DNA of 64,000 nt from Flavobacterium beibuense F44-8. GTDB lineage: Bacteria; Bacteroidota; Bacteroidia; Flavobacteriales; Flavobacteriaceae. The stretch covers positions 1-64,000 of the forward strand of contig NZ_JRLV01000007.1 of NCBI RefSeq assembly GCF_000769915.1, read 5' to 3'. The stretch's first letter is position 1. The number at the start of each line of letters is the position of its first letter. The position numbers and the translations under genes were made by a program. Below the pieces are notes generated by a model, which saw nothing but the letters and a program-made list of their open reading frames with translations, ran no database searches and had not been told where the DNA came from. Below, one piece after another: positions 43,372 through 52,289 of this stretch.

Positions 43372-43400
43372 AAATCCCGCCTGTTGGCGGGATTTTTATT
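43372..43400 (+). terminator. Intrinsic terminator of the fad operon
   Basis: Stem AAATCCCGCC (43372-43381) with GGCGGGATTT (43386-43395) and T-run. Confidence 0.92.
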
Positions 43401-43409
43401 TATAACTTT

Positions 43410-43489
43410 ATGAAAAAGAAACTTGTCCACAATGCGGAAATTATAAAAATTCATTTGAAGAATATTGTGATGATTGTCTAAATGAATAA
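43410..43489 (+). pseudogene. Zinc-ribbon micro-ORF, out of frame with its start
   Basis: The frame ending at TAA 43487-43489 encodes KETCPQCGNYKNSFEEYCDD-C-LNE, a compact CxxC...CxxC zinc ribbon of about 26 residues. It has no start codon of its own. The ATG at 43410 is one base out of frame, separated by a run of five A residues; one added A would join them as MKKETCPQCG. A terminator follows at 43509, as for a real small gene. It is either a remnant, a slippage-dependent microprotein or a base-calling error. Confidence 0.45.
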
Positions 43490-43508
43490 AGAAGAATCAT
43501 AATAAATA

Positions 43509-43545
43509 AAAAAGCCGCTGCGAATGTATTGCAGCGGCTTTTTAA
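43509..43545 (+). terminator. Intrinsic terminator
   Basis: A 13-bp stem (AAAAAGCCGCTGC with GCAGCGGCTTTTT, nine-base loop). It works in both directions and also closes the minus-strand lmo0937-type gene. Confidence 0.9.
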
Positions 43546-43561
43546 ATAGCATATCGTATTT

Positions 43562-43723
43562 TTAACCAAGGGGCTTTTTTCCTCTAAACACATTAACCAG
43601 TATAGCGATAAGTGCCACCACCAATAAAAGGTGTATTAAGGCACCGCCAACATGAATTACAAAACTTCCCAGGGCCCATAGTATAACTAACACAATAGCG
43701 ATTATAAACAACAGATTTTTCAT
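43562..43723 (-). CDS. lmo0937-type small membrane protein, 53 residues
   Basis: Below common ORF length cut-offs but clearly coding: MKNLLFIIAIVLVILWALGS, then GGALIHLLLVVALIAILVNV and a basic tail FRGKKPLG. Two helices split by a His-Gly-Gly turn match the lmo0937/DUF5670 family, widespread and often stress-induced. It lies 20 nt downstream of the DUF4142 gene on the same strand, so the two are probably cotranscribed. Confidence 0.85.
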   Translation of the reverse strand: MKNLLFIIAIVLVILWALGSFVIHVGGALIHLLLVVALIAILVNVFRGKKPLG

Positions 43724-43743
43724 AGCAATTTTTCCCTTCCTGT

Positions 43744-44340
43744 TTATTTCATTTCCTTAATAAGATCCTGTAGTCTTACAGCCTCATTATAGTGTGTTTT
43801 AAGCGTAGGTAACATATCGGCAGCCCACATTTTTATCTCTTCGTCATTAGCTTCCTCACTGGCCTTCTCCATCTTCTTAACTGCCTCTTCATGACCATCT
43901 ACCATCATATCCACATACTTTTTGTCAAAGTCCTCTGTTTTCTCTTTGCTTAGTTTATCATAAACTTCTTTCCCGTCTTCACTTAAAGCTGTGGGCAGCG
44001 ATATATTTTTTAATTCTGCATTTTTCTTCAGGTCTTCCATTGCCTTTGTATGGTCATTAAAAAGTATTTCGGCAAAAGCTCTCACCTCAGCATTAGTACT
44101 TTTTTGCTGTGCCAGTTTAGCTAGTTCAATCTCTTTCATGTTCAAATCGGCAGCAAAAACAAAATACTCGGCATCTTCTTCTTTAGCCTCATTAGTATCT
44201 TCAAACTTAGCTTCGTTTTGCTCTTCGGCAACTTCTGTAGGATCTGTTTCCTTATTATCCTTACACGAAGTAGCCCCTAATGTCATGGTTATAAGCGCTG
44301 CGCCTAACAGCATTTTCCCTAATATTGATTTCCTTTTCAT
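43744..44340 (-). CDS. DUF4142 lipoprotein
   Basis: A 198-residue envelope protein. The signal peptide ends GATSC (Cys26), followed by an acidic Glu/Asp/Asn linker (30-58) and a ferritin-like helical DUF4142 domain (about 60-195, NMKEIELAKLAQQKSTNAEV ... LNDH/HTKAMEDL ... VDGHEEAVKKMEKA). Family function is unknown; genes are often near stress-type membrane proteins, as here. The ATG at 44340 is preferred over an in-frame GTG at 44346. Confidence 0.88.
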   Translation of the reverse strand: MKRKSILGKMLLGAALITMTLGATSCKDNKETDPTEVAEEQNEAKFEDTNEAKEEDAEYFVFAADLNMKEIELAKLAQQKSTNAEVRAFAEILFNDHTKAMEDLKKNAELKNISLPTALSEDGKEVYDKLSKEKTEDFDKKYVDMMVDGHEEAVKKMEKASEEANDEEIKMWAADMLPTLKTHYNEAVRLQDLIKEMK

Positions 44341-44460
44341 AGTCACTTGTTATTTAGATTATTTGGTTACTTCATGTTTACAATGTCAAAATTAACACAT
44401 AAAGTATGACTAAAATATTAAGGGATTCACAATTAGTGTTAGGGAAATACTAAATGTAAT

Positions 44461-45369
44461 TTATTCGTCTATAACATCTTTTCTAATCTTAACGGCATAG
44501 GCGTTAGGCGTAATTTTCTTACCGTGAAGGCGTGCATAAACCTTGGTAAATTCGGCACCGAAGTATAATATAATAGCCGAATAATACACCCATAAAAGTA
44601 TAATAATAATAGAACCTGCTGCCCCAAAAGCCGAAGCAACATTTGAATTGGTTAAGTAGATACTGATCCCAAATTTCCCCAGCATAAAAAGTATTGCCGT
44701 AGTACCCGAACCCACAAGGGTATCCCTCCAGGTTACGTGTCCGTCGGGCAGAGTACGGAAAACAATAGAGAACAATAAAGTTATAATACAAAACAGAAGT
44801 CCGAAATTCAATACATACACAAGATACACTGTAGTTTCGGGCAGGAGTTCTTTTAACTGACTACGTAATAAATCAAGCAAGGTATTAGCCAGTAAACTCA
44901 CTAATAGTAAAAAGCCTATAGCCCCAATCATGGAGAAGGACATAAGTCTGTTCTTGATGAACTTTTTTATACTCTTATCGGGTTTAGCCTTTAGCCCCCA
45001 TATATAGTTAATGGAACTTTGTATCTCTACAAACACCCCCGATGCTCCTACAAGTAGCACCACAATACCTATAATAAGACCCAATGCACTATCACCCGAA
45101 AGTTTTGTATTGGTAATGATTTCCTGAATTTGTGCTGCGGCATTTGGCCCTACAAACTCATTTATTTGCCCGTAAAACTCCCCTTTAACGGCATCTTCAC
45201 CAAAGAAGAGTCCGCAAACCGATATGATTATAATGGAAAGCGGCGCAATGGAAAATATGGTATAATAAGACAGTGATGCCGCCAGTTTAATGGCATTATC
45301 TGAAAAAAATTCGGTAAACGTAGTCTTTAAAAGCGTCCATACGGTAAGGCCTTTATGCTTTATGCTCAT
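44461..45369 (-). CDS. YihY/BrkB family inner membrane protein
   Basis: A 302-residue protein with about six helices and the family core AASLSYYTIFSIAPLSIIII near residue 30, then FVEIQSSINYIWG (112-124) and a glycine-rich LGKFGISIYLTNSNVASAFG. It was once called ribonuclease BN, wrongly. Its function as a transporter or envelope factor is unsettled. It lies 17 nt after the FAD oxidoreductase gene, so the two are likely in an operon. Confidence 0.9.
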   Translation of the reverse strand: MSIKHKGLTVWTLLKTTFTEFFSDNAIKLAASLSYYTIFSIAPLSIIIISVCGLFFGEDAVKGEFYGQINEFVGPNAAAQIQEIITNTKLSGDSALGLIIGIVVLLVGASGVFVEIQSSINYIWGLKAKPDKSIKKFIKNRLMSFSMIGAIGFLLLVSLLANTLLDLLRSQLKELLPETTVYLVYVLNFGLLFCIITLLFSIVFRTLPDGHVTWRDTLVGSGTTAILFMLGKFGISIYLTNSNVASAFGAAGSIIIILLWVYYSAIILYFGAEFTKVYARLHGKKITPNAYAVKIRKDVIDE

Positions 45370-45386
45370 GGTTGTAACAGGTAATT

Positions 45387-46589
45387 TTATCGGTCAAACG
45401 AAAACAGGGACAAATCGTTATTGTTTTTGCCCTGCAGCAGGTCACACAGTATTTGTGCTCCTACCACGCTAAAGGTAATGCCGTTTCCGCCAAACCCCAA
45501 AGAAAAATATCCGTTTGGTAATTTTTTATACGGCCCAATGTACGGGAGTCCGTCTTTAGTAGAGCCGAAGGTGCCTGTCCAACTGAACTCAGGTTTAAAA
45601 TTGAGGTTTGGAAACATCTTATTAATATCGTTAGTAAGCTGCTTTGTTTTCCTGTCTATCAGTTTATCACGCCTTGCCGGATTAGAGAAATCTTCATCCC
45701 TGCCCCCTACCAATACCCTGTTATCGGGGGTGGTACGCACGTAGAGGTATGGGTCGGCAGTATTCCATATAAGTACCTCATCTTTCCAAAAAGGCCTGTC
45801 GTTATACTGTTCACTCACCACCGCATAGGTGGACAGCAGGTTAACAATATCCTTATCAATAAAATCAACCACCTCATAACCTGTGGCATATATCAGTTTA
45901 TTGGCTTTGATGGTGTGCCCTGATTCGGTTTTAAGAACCACACCATTTTTGTTATGCTTTATATCGGTAACGGGACTACGGTCAAAAACATTTAGATCCT
46001 CCCCTTTTTTGCCGTGCTGTAAAAGGCAGTGTGTAAGCATATAGGCATCTACCTCGGCAGCCTTGCTTGATACTATTGCACCATAGCCCTTAAAACCATA
46101 TTGGTCTTCAAGTTCGTCTTCATTAAGCCAGTGTACTTTAAACCCTGCTTCCTTTCTTGCCTCATATTCCTTTTTAAGCCAGCTTACATCTTTTTTATAA
46201 GCGGCATAGTAGAGGCTTTTACGTTTTTTAAATCCGTCGAGCTTAAAATCCTTAGTAATCTCCTCAAGAGTATCAATAGCCTCTCCACATAACTGATAGG
46301 CTCTCTGGGCATTTTCTTTACCTATCATTTCGGTGAGCTTATACAAAGGGACATCTATTTCATACTGAAGCAGTGCAGTACTGGCACTGGTACTACCCAG
46401 CCCAATAGTACGGGCATCTATAGTAGTGCATTGTATACCTGCATTTACCAGATAATACCTAACCAACGCGCCTGATATACCTGCGCCTATAATAACAACA
46501 TCGGTTTCCACATCATGATCTAACTTAGGGAATGTAAATGGTAGTCCGTTTTTTACCAACCAGAACGGATAGCCTGCTTTAAGGGTCAT
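45387..46589 (-). CDS. FAD-dependent oxidoreductase (DAO family)
   Basis: A 400-residue flavoprotein of the DadA/gamma-glutamylputrescine oxidase type, expected to oxidise an amine or amino acid. The FAD Rossmann motif VVIIGAGISG is at 31-40 and the substrate-side motif TGTFGSTKDGLPYIGPY at about 341-357, with a C-terminal GGNGITFSVVGAQI. The substrate is not predictable. It heads a minus-strand run with the YihY gene. TAACTTTA about 50 nt upstream is a possible -7 box. Confidence 0.88.
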   Translation of the reverse strand: MTLKAGYPFWLVKNGLPFTFPKLDHDVETDVVIIGAGISGALVRYYLVNAGIQCTTIDARTIGLGSTSASTALLQYEIDVPLYKLTEMIGKENAQRAYQLCGEAIDTLEEITKDFKLDGFKKRKSLYYAAYKKDVSWLKKEYEARKEAGFKVHWLNEDELEDQYGFKGYGAIVSSKAAEVDAYMLTHCLLQHGKKGEDLNVFDRSPVTDIKHNKNGVVLKTESGHTIKANKLIYATGYEVVDFIDKDIVNLLSTYAVVSEQYNDRPFWKDEVLIWNTADPYLYVRTTPDNRVLVGGRDEDFSNPARRDKLIDRKTKQLTNDINKMFPNLNFKPEFSWTGTFGSTKDGLPYIGPYKKLPNGYFSLGFGGNGITFSVVGAQILCDLLQGKNNNDLSLFSFDR

Positions 46590-46687
46590 ATACTTATTAA
46601 TTAAGGATTTAATTATAAAGTTATAGCATATTACATTTGTAACGGAAGTGTTAGCCCAATTATAGGATTTATTTAACTCTTGTTAAA

Positions 46688-46721
46688 TTGGTTTTTTAAT
46701 TTATAAAAAGTCATAGTTTTG
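46688..46721 (+). promoter_or_regulatory. Promoter of the LETM1-related gene
   Basis: TTG (46688-46690), 23 nt, TAGTTTTG (46714-46721); the ATG is 19 nt further on. Confidence 0.65.
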
Positions 46722-46739
46722 CAATACAATTAACACAGT

Positions 46740-47936
46740 ATGATCAACCCTTCTGCCAGCGGATGGATCGATAAGTTTTTTGCTAAGCTTAAAGATAATC
46801 CACACATAAATAACAGTTCCCGTGAGTTTTACCTTTGCGTAAGGGAAACAGGATTTATATATGGGCATGTGGTAACCTTTAACGACCTGGACGATGCCGA
46901 GACCAAAGGATGGACATCGGAAGAGACTACAAAGGCAGCATTGCTTAACACTTTGTATGCCTTATACAGGCTGGTAAACCAGAAGGAGAACAAAACCGAC
47001 TTTATTAATCAGGCGATTGCCTTTTACAGGGAGATGACCCCTGAAGGGTTTAATCCGCTTAAAATGGTACTGCCGGCAGGTGACCCCAGCCATCAGCTTG
47101 AAGCCATACTGGAACAGCGCATTAAAACAAACGACAATATTATAAGCCGTAACTTTTCGCATATACTTACTAATGCGTTACTGTTTATGGATGTACTGGC
47201 TTTTCGCCAATACCTGTTGTACCATGAACTTCCTGAAAAGTACCTGCGTAGGCTCGAAGAAACGGTTATGGGCATTGTTGCTATTGCTCTTACCGAGAAA
47301 ACCGAAAAATCATATTACGACGGCCTCATCCTTAAACTATTTGAATCGTCTGTTCGCTATACCAAACTATCCAAAATAAATAACGGTAATATTACTATGC
47401 CAGAACTGAGTTTTGCAGAATCAGAACTGGAAAAAAACTACCTTTTGGATATGGCCGGAATGGCGGTGTGGAGTGATGGCGTAGAGGAACAAACGGAAAT
47501 TGATTTTTTATACAACCTTGCTGCTCAGCTTAAGCTTAGCAGGGATATTGCCAAACAGAGTATAGAGTCGTTTGACCTTTTTATTGAAAAATATAAAAAC
47601 GAGATACCGTACTTTAAGTACTCAAATCCTGTGAAGCATTTTTACGGACACGCAGCAAAAACCGTTTCGTTGCTTATCACCCGTAACAAAAAGCGTCTTA
47701 TTAAGGAGATTTCTAATAATGGCGAACTGATGCTGTTGCTTACCCACTCTACCCACCGTAGCCTGGATGAAAGCGAAAAGAAAAAGGTTAAGAAACAGCT
47801 TCTTGAAATTTGTAAAACTGTACCGTCGCTTACTATTTTCCTGCTACCGGGCGGTAGCCTGCTTTTACCGGTACTGATTAAGTTTATCCCTAAAATGCTG
47901 CCTACCGTATTTAACGAGAACCTTGATAACGAATAG
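46740..47936 (+). CDS. LETM1-related biofilm-associated protein
   Basis: A 398-residue protein restricted to flavobacteria and relatives. It is helical throughout. The C-terminal part (about 335-395) carries the LETM1-like stretch LDESEKKKVKKQLLEICKTV followed by a hydrophobic PSLTIFLLPGGSLLLPVLIK segment, the ribosome-binding/membrane region of LETM1 proteins. The middle repeats a TerB-like helical pattern (LLDMAGMAVWSDGVEEQTEI). The family was linked with biofilm formation; the mechanism is not known. It has its own promoter and terminator. Confidence 0.85.
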   Translation: MINPSASGWIDKFFAKLKDNPHINNSSREFYLCVRETGFIYGHVVTFNDLDDAETKGWTSEETTKAALLNTLYALYRLVNQKENKTDFINQAIAFYREMTPEGFNPLKMVLPAGDPSHQLEAILEQRIKTNDNIISRNFSHILTNALLFMDVLAFRQYLLYHELPEKYLRRLEETVMGIVAIALTEKTEKSYYDGLILKLFESSVRYTKLSKINNGNITMPELSFAESELEKNYLLDMAGMAVWSDGVEEQTEIDFLYNLAAQLKLSRDIAKQSIESFDLFIEKYKNEIPYFKYSNPVKHFYGHAAKTVSLLITRNKKRLIKEISNNGELMLLLTHSTHRSLDESEKKKVKKQLLEICKTVPSLTIFLLPGGSLLLPVLIKFIPKMLPTVFNENLDNE

Positions 47937-47942
47937 CAACAA

Positions 47943-47979
47943 AAAAGCCGGAAAACGTATGGTTTTTCCCGGCTTTTCG
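47943..47979 (+). terminator. Intrinsic terminator
   Basis: AAAAGCCGG pairs with CCGGCTTTT (ending at 47977) around an imperfect inner stem AAAAC/GGTTTTT. Confidence 0.82.
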
Positions 47980-48026
47980 AATTAACACACCTTCTATAAT
48001 TATCGATTAACTAAACTCAATTTTTA

Positions 48027-48278
48027 TTAGTCTGCATTGTACTCTTTGTACCTATAGTATTCCTGTATTGTCATAATACCCTTATGTACGCTTTTTCTTT
48101 TAATGGCAAGCACTAACAACACTACTGTAAGTATTGCAACACATGCTAACAGAAATATAAAAAGAGTATTTAAGAGGAAACCGCTAAAGCTTTCGTTGTC
48201 AAAGCTAAAATCGTTAATATACAGGTATCCTCCTAACAGTACTACAAACAATAATAGGAAATAGTAAAGCAGTTTCAT
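48027..48278 (-). CDS. Small two-helix membrane protein
   Basis: An 83-residue protein, starting at the ATG at 48278 (MKLLYYFLLLFVVLLGG). Helices are at about 2-21 and 33-58, then a basic stretch (KRKSVHKG) and a Tyr-rich tail (EYYRYKEYNAD). The family is not recognised. A longer frame upstream (to 48341) lacks a plausible reason for use. Confidence 0.6.
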   Translation of the reverse strand: MKLLYYFLLLFVVLLGGYLYINDFSFDNESFSGFLLNTLFIFLLACVAILTVVLLVLAIKRKSVHKGIMTIQEYYRYKEYNAD

Positions 48279-48680
48279 GATTTTGTTTTTGGTTGATTTT
48301 GATACTGCAATTTCTAAATTTATATACTTACATACCAGCACTTTATGAGTATATAACTTTTGTTTAAGAAATATTTAGCAGGTAAAACGCCACACCATTT
48401 TAAGGTATACCCCACAAACAAAGGGAAGTGTAAAAAACTATTAAACAGTTGTTTATCTGTTAAATAAAAACTAAAACCAGTATAAAACAATTACTAATGG
48501 ATTTATATAGAAAATGCTTCCGTTTGAAAGCGGATACGACAGGGTTTTTCTGTTCGATTTTTTCAAATCAGAGATTATTGAACTCAAAACCAATTTATAA
48601 AGTGAAGTTAAAGAGCGTTAAATAGCTTACCGGTACATTTTGCTTTGATTAATTTTAAGGTAAAATCAAACTAAAGAGCT
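48279..48680. other. 402-nt intergenic region with a 28-codon mini ORF
   Basis: 48514-48600 (+) is an open frame starting MLPFESGYDRVFLFDFFK and ending TAA, with protein-like composition but no promoter or family. It may be a gene remnant. TAATTTTA near 48650 is a possible -7 box of the SRPBCC gene. Nothing else is seen. Confidence 0.35.
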
Positions 48681-49115
48681 ATGAGTAAATCACTTATTGT
48701 AAAAAACAACATCAGGATAAATGCACCGCTTAGCCGCGTGTGGGAGGTACTTACAAAACCCAGATACATTCGCCTGTGGGACAGGCTTCCCGAAGACTTT
48801 GGCGATTATGATATTGATCCTGCCACGGTGATAGAATGGCCGGGATACTCAAGACTTTCGGTAATTGAGTTTATCCCTAACCAAAAGTTGCGATACGAAC
48901 TGTATGTACCTACATGGGAAGAACGCGTAACCAATATTGGCTATACTTATACCCTAACTGTAGATGACGACGGTAATACATGGCTGGGTGTGGAAATAGG
49001 CGACTTTGCCATACTTGCCGAAGGCGACAAATACTATGATACCAGTGTGGACTTTGAAAAAACAGCTTCACAAAAAATAAAGGAACTGGCAGAAAAAAGG
49101 GAAATTGCATTGTAA
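48681..49115 (+). CDS. SRPBCC (START-like) domain protein
   Basis: A 144-residue single-domain protein of the polyketide-cyclase/AHSA1 type. The opening INAPLSRVWEVLTKPRYIRLWDRLP and the middle strand pattern (LRYELYVPTWEERVTNIGYTYT) fit the helix-grip fold that binds hydrophobic ligands or acts as a co-chaperone. The partner is unknown. It converges on the aspartic protease gene with a 12-nt gap. Confidence 0.82.
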   Translation: MSKSLIVKNNIRINAPLSRVWEVLTKPRYIRLWDRLPEDFGDYDIDPATVIEWPGYSRLSVIEFIPNQKLRYELYVPTWEERVTNIGYTYTLTVDDDGNTWLGVEIGDFAILAEGDKYYDTSVDFEKTASQKIKELAEKREIAL

Positions 49116-49127
49116 TTTCCCTTTGCT

Positions 49128-50405
49128 TTATCTGTCAAATTTTATGTACATGTACTCAAAATTAAGCGTCATTTTATTAAACTGCTTTATTACATCCTGA
49201 CCAATATTTCCATAATACAGGTTCTCTTTTGCGCCTATGTTTTCGGTAAAGGCCTGTACGCTGTCCAGCACCAGTTCGTGCCCTTCAACATTGGGTTTAA
49301 AAGTAATATAATAGCCTTTTTTGGAAAGGGTTCCCCCTGCTCCGCCAAAGGTAAGATCGGTCAGTTTGTAACTGCTCTCTATTTCTTTTTGGTATCGGTT
49401 AAAGTATTTTATATACAGTGAAGTGCCCACCGCCCCCGAATCGAACGTGTAATGATTACCCTCTATACAAATTACAGGATTTAGAAAATCAAGCGCCATA
49501 TTACGCAACGGATACTGGCGTGGTACTTTTTGCACTATAAACTCATCGTTTTGGGTAATTTGAACTTCTTTTAAGGCTTCAATGACGGGAAAGCCCAAAA
49601 TTCCGTTTATTTGGTAATTAATTTGCGGAAATGCCAGTGCATCATCAGGAAATACTAAAAACACGGCATTACTAACCGTTATATCGCCTATGGTAAATTC
49701 AGGACAAATAGCCAGTTGTGATTTTACCGAAAGCCCTGTTATAGCTCCAACCTCTATTACCCCGTCAAGCATTTTCATATTAAACTGCTTTGCGGTAGTT
49801 ATGGTAACTGTTGAGATATTTGCCCCGGTATCAAAAATAAAGTCGGCTTCGGTATCACCTGCTTTAACAGGGAGATTTGCCAACCCTGCAATATCTCTTT
49901 TCATGGTAATGGAAGTAAGCCTGTTTACTTTTACCTCCTGCTTTGGCTGAGCCGAAAGCGCCGTCCACATTATTTGTGAATTCTTATAATCGTCAACCTC
50001 TTCTTTAGAGAGTACTTTGCTGTACTTATCCAGTATCTCCTTTACGGTTCCGTTTGCCTTTTCATACTCATACATGCGGGCATAGTTACCCTGCTGTATT
50101 TCCAGTAACTGTTGTTTAACTGAATCACTAACCTGTAACGTGTAGTCTTCAAAAACCTCATCAATCTTTTGATTAGACGCTTCGGGTTTATTAAAGGCGT
50201 TATCTATGAAAGCCTGCAGAATGAATTTTTCGGGTTTACCTATTTCGGGTTTGTAATACTCAAAAGTATCGCGGGCTTTAAAGAAATCCTTTTCCTTAAG
50301 ATAACCGTTTACCTGCGCATATCGTTCCAGTGATAAGGGACTGTCGGTTTTAGCACCACAGGCTGCCAGCAGAGTTAATATAGTAAGAGCTAAAAATCGG
50401 TTCAT
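49128..50405 (-). CDS. Two-lobed aspartic protease lipoprotein (retropepsin-like)
   Basis: A 425-residue lipoprotein with signal peptide ending LLAAC (Cys16). A helical N-terminal part (25-150, TPR-like in composition) is followed by two protease-like halves. The first has DFIFDTGANIS (Asp192) and NGILGFPVIEA (268-278); the second has YTFDSGAVGTSL (Asp322) and GNIGQDVIKQF (399-409). Two D[TS]G sites each with a matching hydrophobic-Gly motif in one chain give a pepsin-like pair of lobes rather than a single retropepsin domain. The ATG at 50405 is chosen because it begins the signal peptide. The substrate is unknown; it is probably periplasmic. Confidence 0.85.
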   Translation of the reverse strand: MNRFLALTILTLLAACGAKTDSPLSLERYAQVNGYLKEKDFFKARDTFEYYKPEIGKPEKFILQAFIDNAFNKPEASNQKIDEVFEDYTLQVSDSVKQQLLEIQQGNYARMYEYEKANGTVKEILDKYSKVLSKEEVDDYKNSQIMWTALSAQPKQEVKVNRLTSITMKRDIAGLANLPVKAGDTEADFIFDTGANISTVTITTAKQFNMKMLDGVIEVGAITGLSVKSQLAICPEFTIGDITVSNAVFLVFPDDALAFPQINYQINGILGFPVIEALKEVQITQNDEFIVQKVPRQYPLRNMALDFLNPVICIEGNHYTFDSGAVGTSLYIKYFNRYQKEIESSYKLTDLTFGGAGGTLSKKGYYITFKPNVEGHELVLDSVQAFTENIGAKENLYYGNIGQDVIKQFNKMTLNFEYMYIKFDR

Positions 50406-50452
50406 AGATGTATGTATTTGTCTATACATAAAGATATTAAAAAGCTTTATAC

Positions 50453-51055
50453 CTATTGCTTACGCCTGTAATAAAAGAGCACGACTCCGTTACGGAATTC
50501 CTTTGTGGCTACCAGTTCCAAAAAATGTGGAGCCATCGATTTGAACAACAGTTTCCCCCTGCCCAGTTTTACAGGATGTACCCATAACTGAAACTCATCT
50601 ATAAGCTGACTGTCTATTAAATACCAAACCAGTTGTGCACTGCCATATATCATAATAGCCTCGCCATCCTGTTCTTTTAATTGCTTAATATAATTGGCAG
50701 GATCATCATTTACCATAATACTGTTATTCCAGGCACTATGGGTTAGCGTTTTAGAAAATACCACTTTGGTATAAGTGTTAATCATTTGTGCAAAGGCACG
50801 GTCTTCAACCGGAGAAGATAAATCAACTCCCTTATTGGACCAGTAGGCCGACATGGCATTGAAGGTAATCCTTCCGAAGAGAATGGTATCGGCCTTATTA
50901 AGTTCGTCTGCAAGGCACTCAGCCATCTCGGTAGTCCAGGTATTAAAATGCCAGTCGAGTTCGCAGTGCGGTCCCGAAAGGTAACCGTCACTGGTTACAT
51001 TCATGGAGAGTATAAGCTTTCGCTTACTTTGTGTTTCTTTATTTGTGTGTAGCAT
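50453..51055 (-). CDS. Dihydrofolate reductase-like (RibD C-terminal family) protein
   Basis: A 200-residue protein of the DHFR/RibD_C superfamily. LILSMNVTSDGYLSG (14-28) is the first strand and substrate loop. ADTILFGRITFNAM and IMIYGSAQLVWYLIDSQLIDEF follow the family pattern for NADPH binding. Such proteins are usually of unknown substrate and not true DHFR. It is divergent from a GlxA-type regulator, which may control it. Confidence 0.85.
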   Translation of the reverse strand: MLHTNKETQSKRKLILSMNVTSDGYLSGPHCELDWHFNTWTTEMAECLADELNKADTILFGRITFNAMSAYWSNKGVDLSSPVEDRAFAQMINTYTKVVFSKTLTHSAWNNSIMVNDDPANYIKQLKEQDGEAIMIYGSAQLVWYLIDSQLIDEFQLWVHPVKLGRGKLLFKSMAPHFLELVATKEFRNGVVLFYYRRKQ

Positions 51056-51222
51056 AGCGGTTTAAGGTGATTAACAAAGATATAGCGCAGTAACAGCCCT
51101 TCACGGTGCAGGTATAGACATTTTAAGGGGCGGTTACCGACATAAATAATTTTATTACCTTAGCCTTAGTTTTCATGTTTATCGCTACCACCTTTACGTT
51201 TTACTAAATAGAAAAAGGAATT

Positions 51223-52203
51223 ATGATACATGTATCGATACTGGTGCCAAACGAGGCTATAATGGCAAGCATAGTAGATCCCCGAACCATTTTTACAGGA
51301 GCAAACAATTTTCTTGAAGCTGCCGGGCACTCCCCTGTTTTTAATATTCAGTTTGTAGGACTGTCACGCGAGGTGGAATACCACGAAGGACTTTTTGCCG
51401 TGCGTACTGATGCCCTGCTGAAAGACATTAAAAAAACCGACCTGATTATTATACCTGCCATTAGCGGGCAACTGGAAAGGGCTATAGATATTAACAGGGA
51501 TTTTATTCCGTGGATAATAAAACACTATAATAACGGCAGTGAAGTAGCGAGCCTTTGTATAGGTTCGTTTTTACTGGCATCTACAGGACTGCTTGACGGT
51601 AAAGAATGTTCCAGCCACTGGCAAACAGCAAACGAGTTTAGGCAAATGTTCCCCGATGTAACCCTTGTAGACGGACGCATTGTTACCGAACAGCACGGAC
51701 TTTACTCCAGTGGTGGTGCTACCTCATATTGGAGCCTGCTGCTGCATTTGGTTGAAAAACATGCCGGTCGTGATATTGCCATTGTCGCCTCTAAGGTGTT
51801 TGCTCTTGAAATTGACCGTAAAAGTCAGTCACCATTCATTATGTTTAACGGACAAAAAAATCATGATGATGAGCCTATACGCAAGGCTCAGGAGTTTATA
51901 GAGCAAAACATTGCCGAAAAAATATCTATAGATGAACTTGCCGATAAGTTTGCCATAGGACGAAGACATTTTGACCGACGCTTTAAAAAGGCTACAAACA
52001 ATACAGCAGGTGAATACATACAGCGCGTTAAAATTGAAGCTGCAAAAAAGCAACTGGAAACCAGTAATAAAAACATTAACGAAATAATGTATGAAGTAGG
52101 TTATAACGATACTAAAACCTTTAGAAACCTCTTTAAAAAACTTACCGGACTCTCCCCTGTTGAATACAGAAACAAATACAACAGGGAAACAATAGTTGCA
52201 TAA
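51223..52203 (+). CDS. GlxA-family AraC-type transcriptional regulator
   Basis: A 326-residue regulator with an N-terminal DJ-1/PfpI-like domain (1-190). Cys112 in ASLCIGSFLLA is at the nucleophile elbow; the usual His partner is not clear, so it is probably a sensor rather than an enzyme. A C-terminal AraC double helix-turn-helix (about 220-320) includes ISIDELADKFAIGRRHFDRRFK and YNDTKTFRNLFKKLTGLSPV. It is divergent from the DHFR-like gene across 167 nt, the likely target region. Confidence 0.9.
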   Translation: MIHVSILVPNEAIMASIVDPRTIFTGANNFLEAAGHSPVFNIQFVGLSREVEYHEGLFAVRTDALLKDIKKTDLIIIPAISGQLERAIDINRDFIPWIIKHYNNGSEVASLCIGSFLLASTGLLDGKECSSHWQTANEFRQMFPDVTLVDGRIVTEQHGLYSSGGATSYWSLLLHLVEKHAGRDIAIVASKVFALEIDRKSQSPFIMFNGQKNHDDEPIRKAQEFIEQNIAEKISIDELADKFAIGRRHFDRRFKKATNNTAGEYIQRVKIEAAKKQLETSNKNINEIMYEVGYNDTKTFRNLFKKLTGLSPVEYRNKYNRETIVA

Positions 52204-52289
52204 CTATAAAATTTAGTTAAAATTTGCAGTTTACCAGCAACCTTTTCAATACTGTTGCATCTAATTATCAAAAACAACGAAGAAGCATT

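Noticed and set aside
48514..48600. 28-codon ORF starting MLPFESGYDRV
   Set aside because: It is too short to support as a gene without a promoter, ribosome site or homologue. Recorded under the intergenic entry only.
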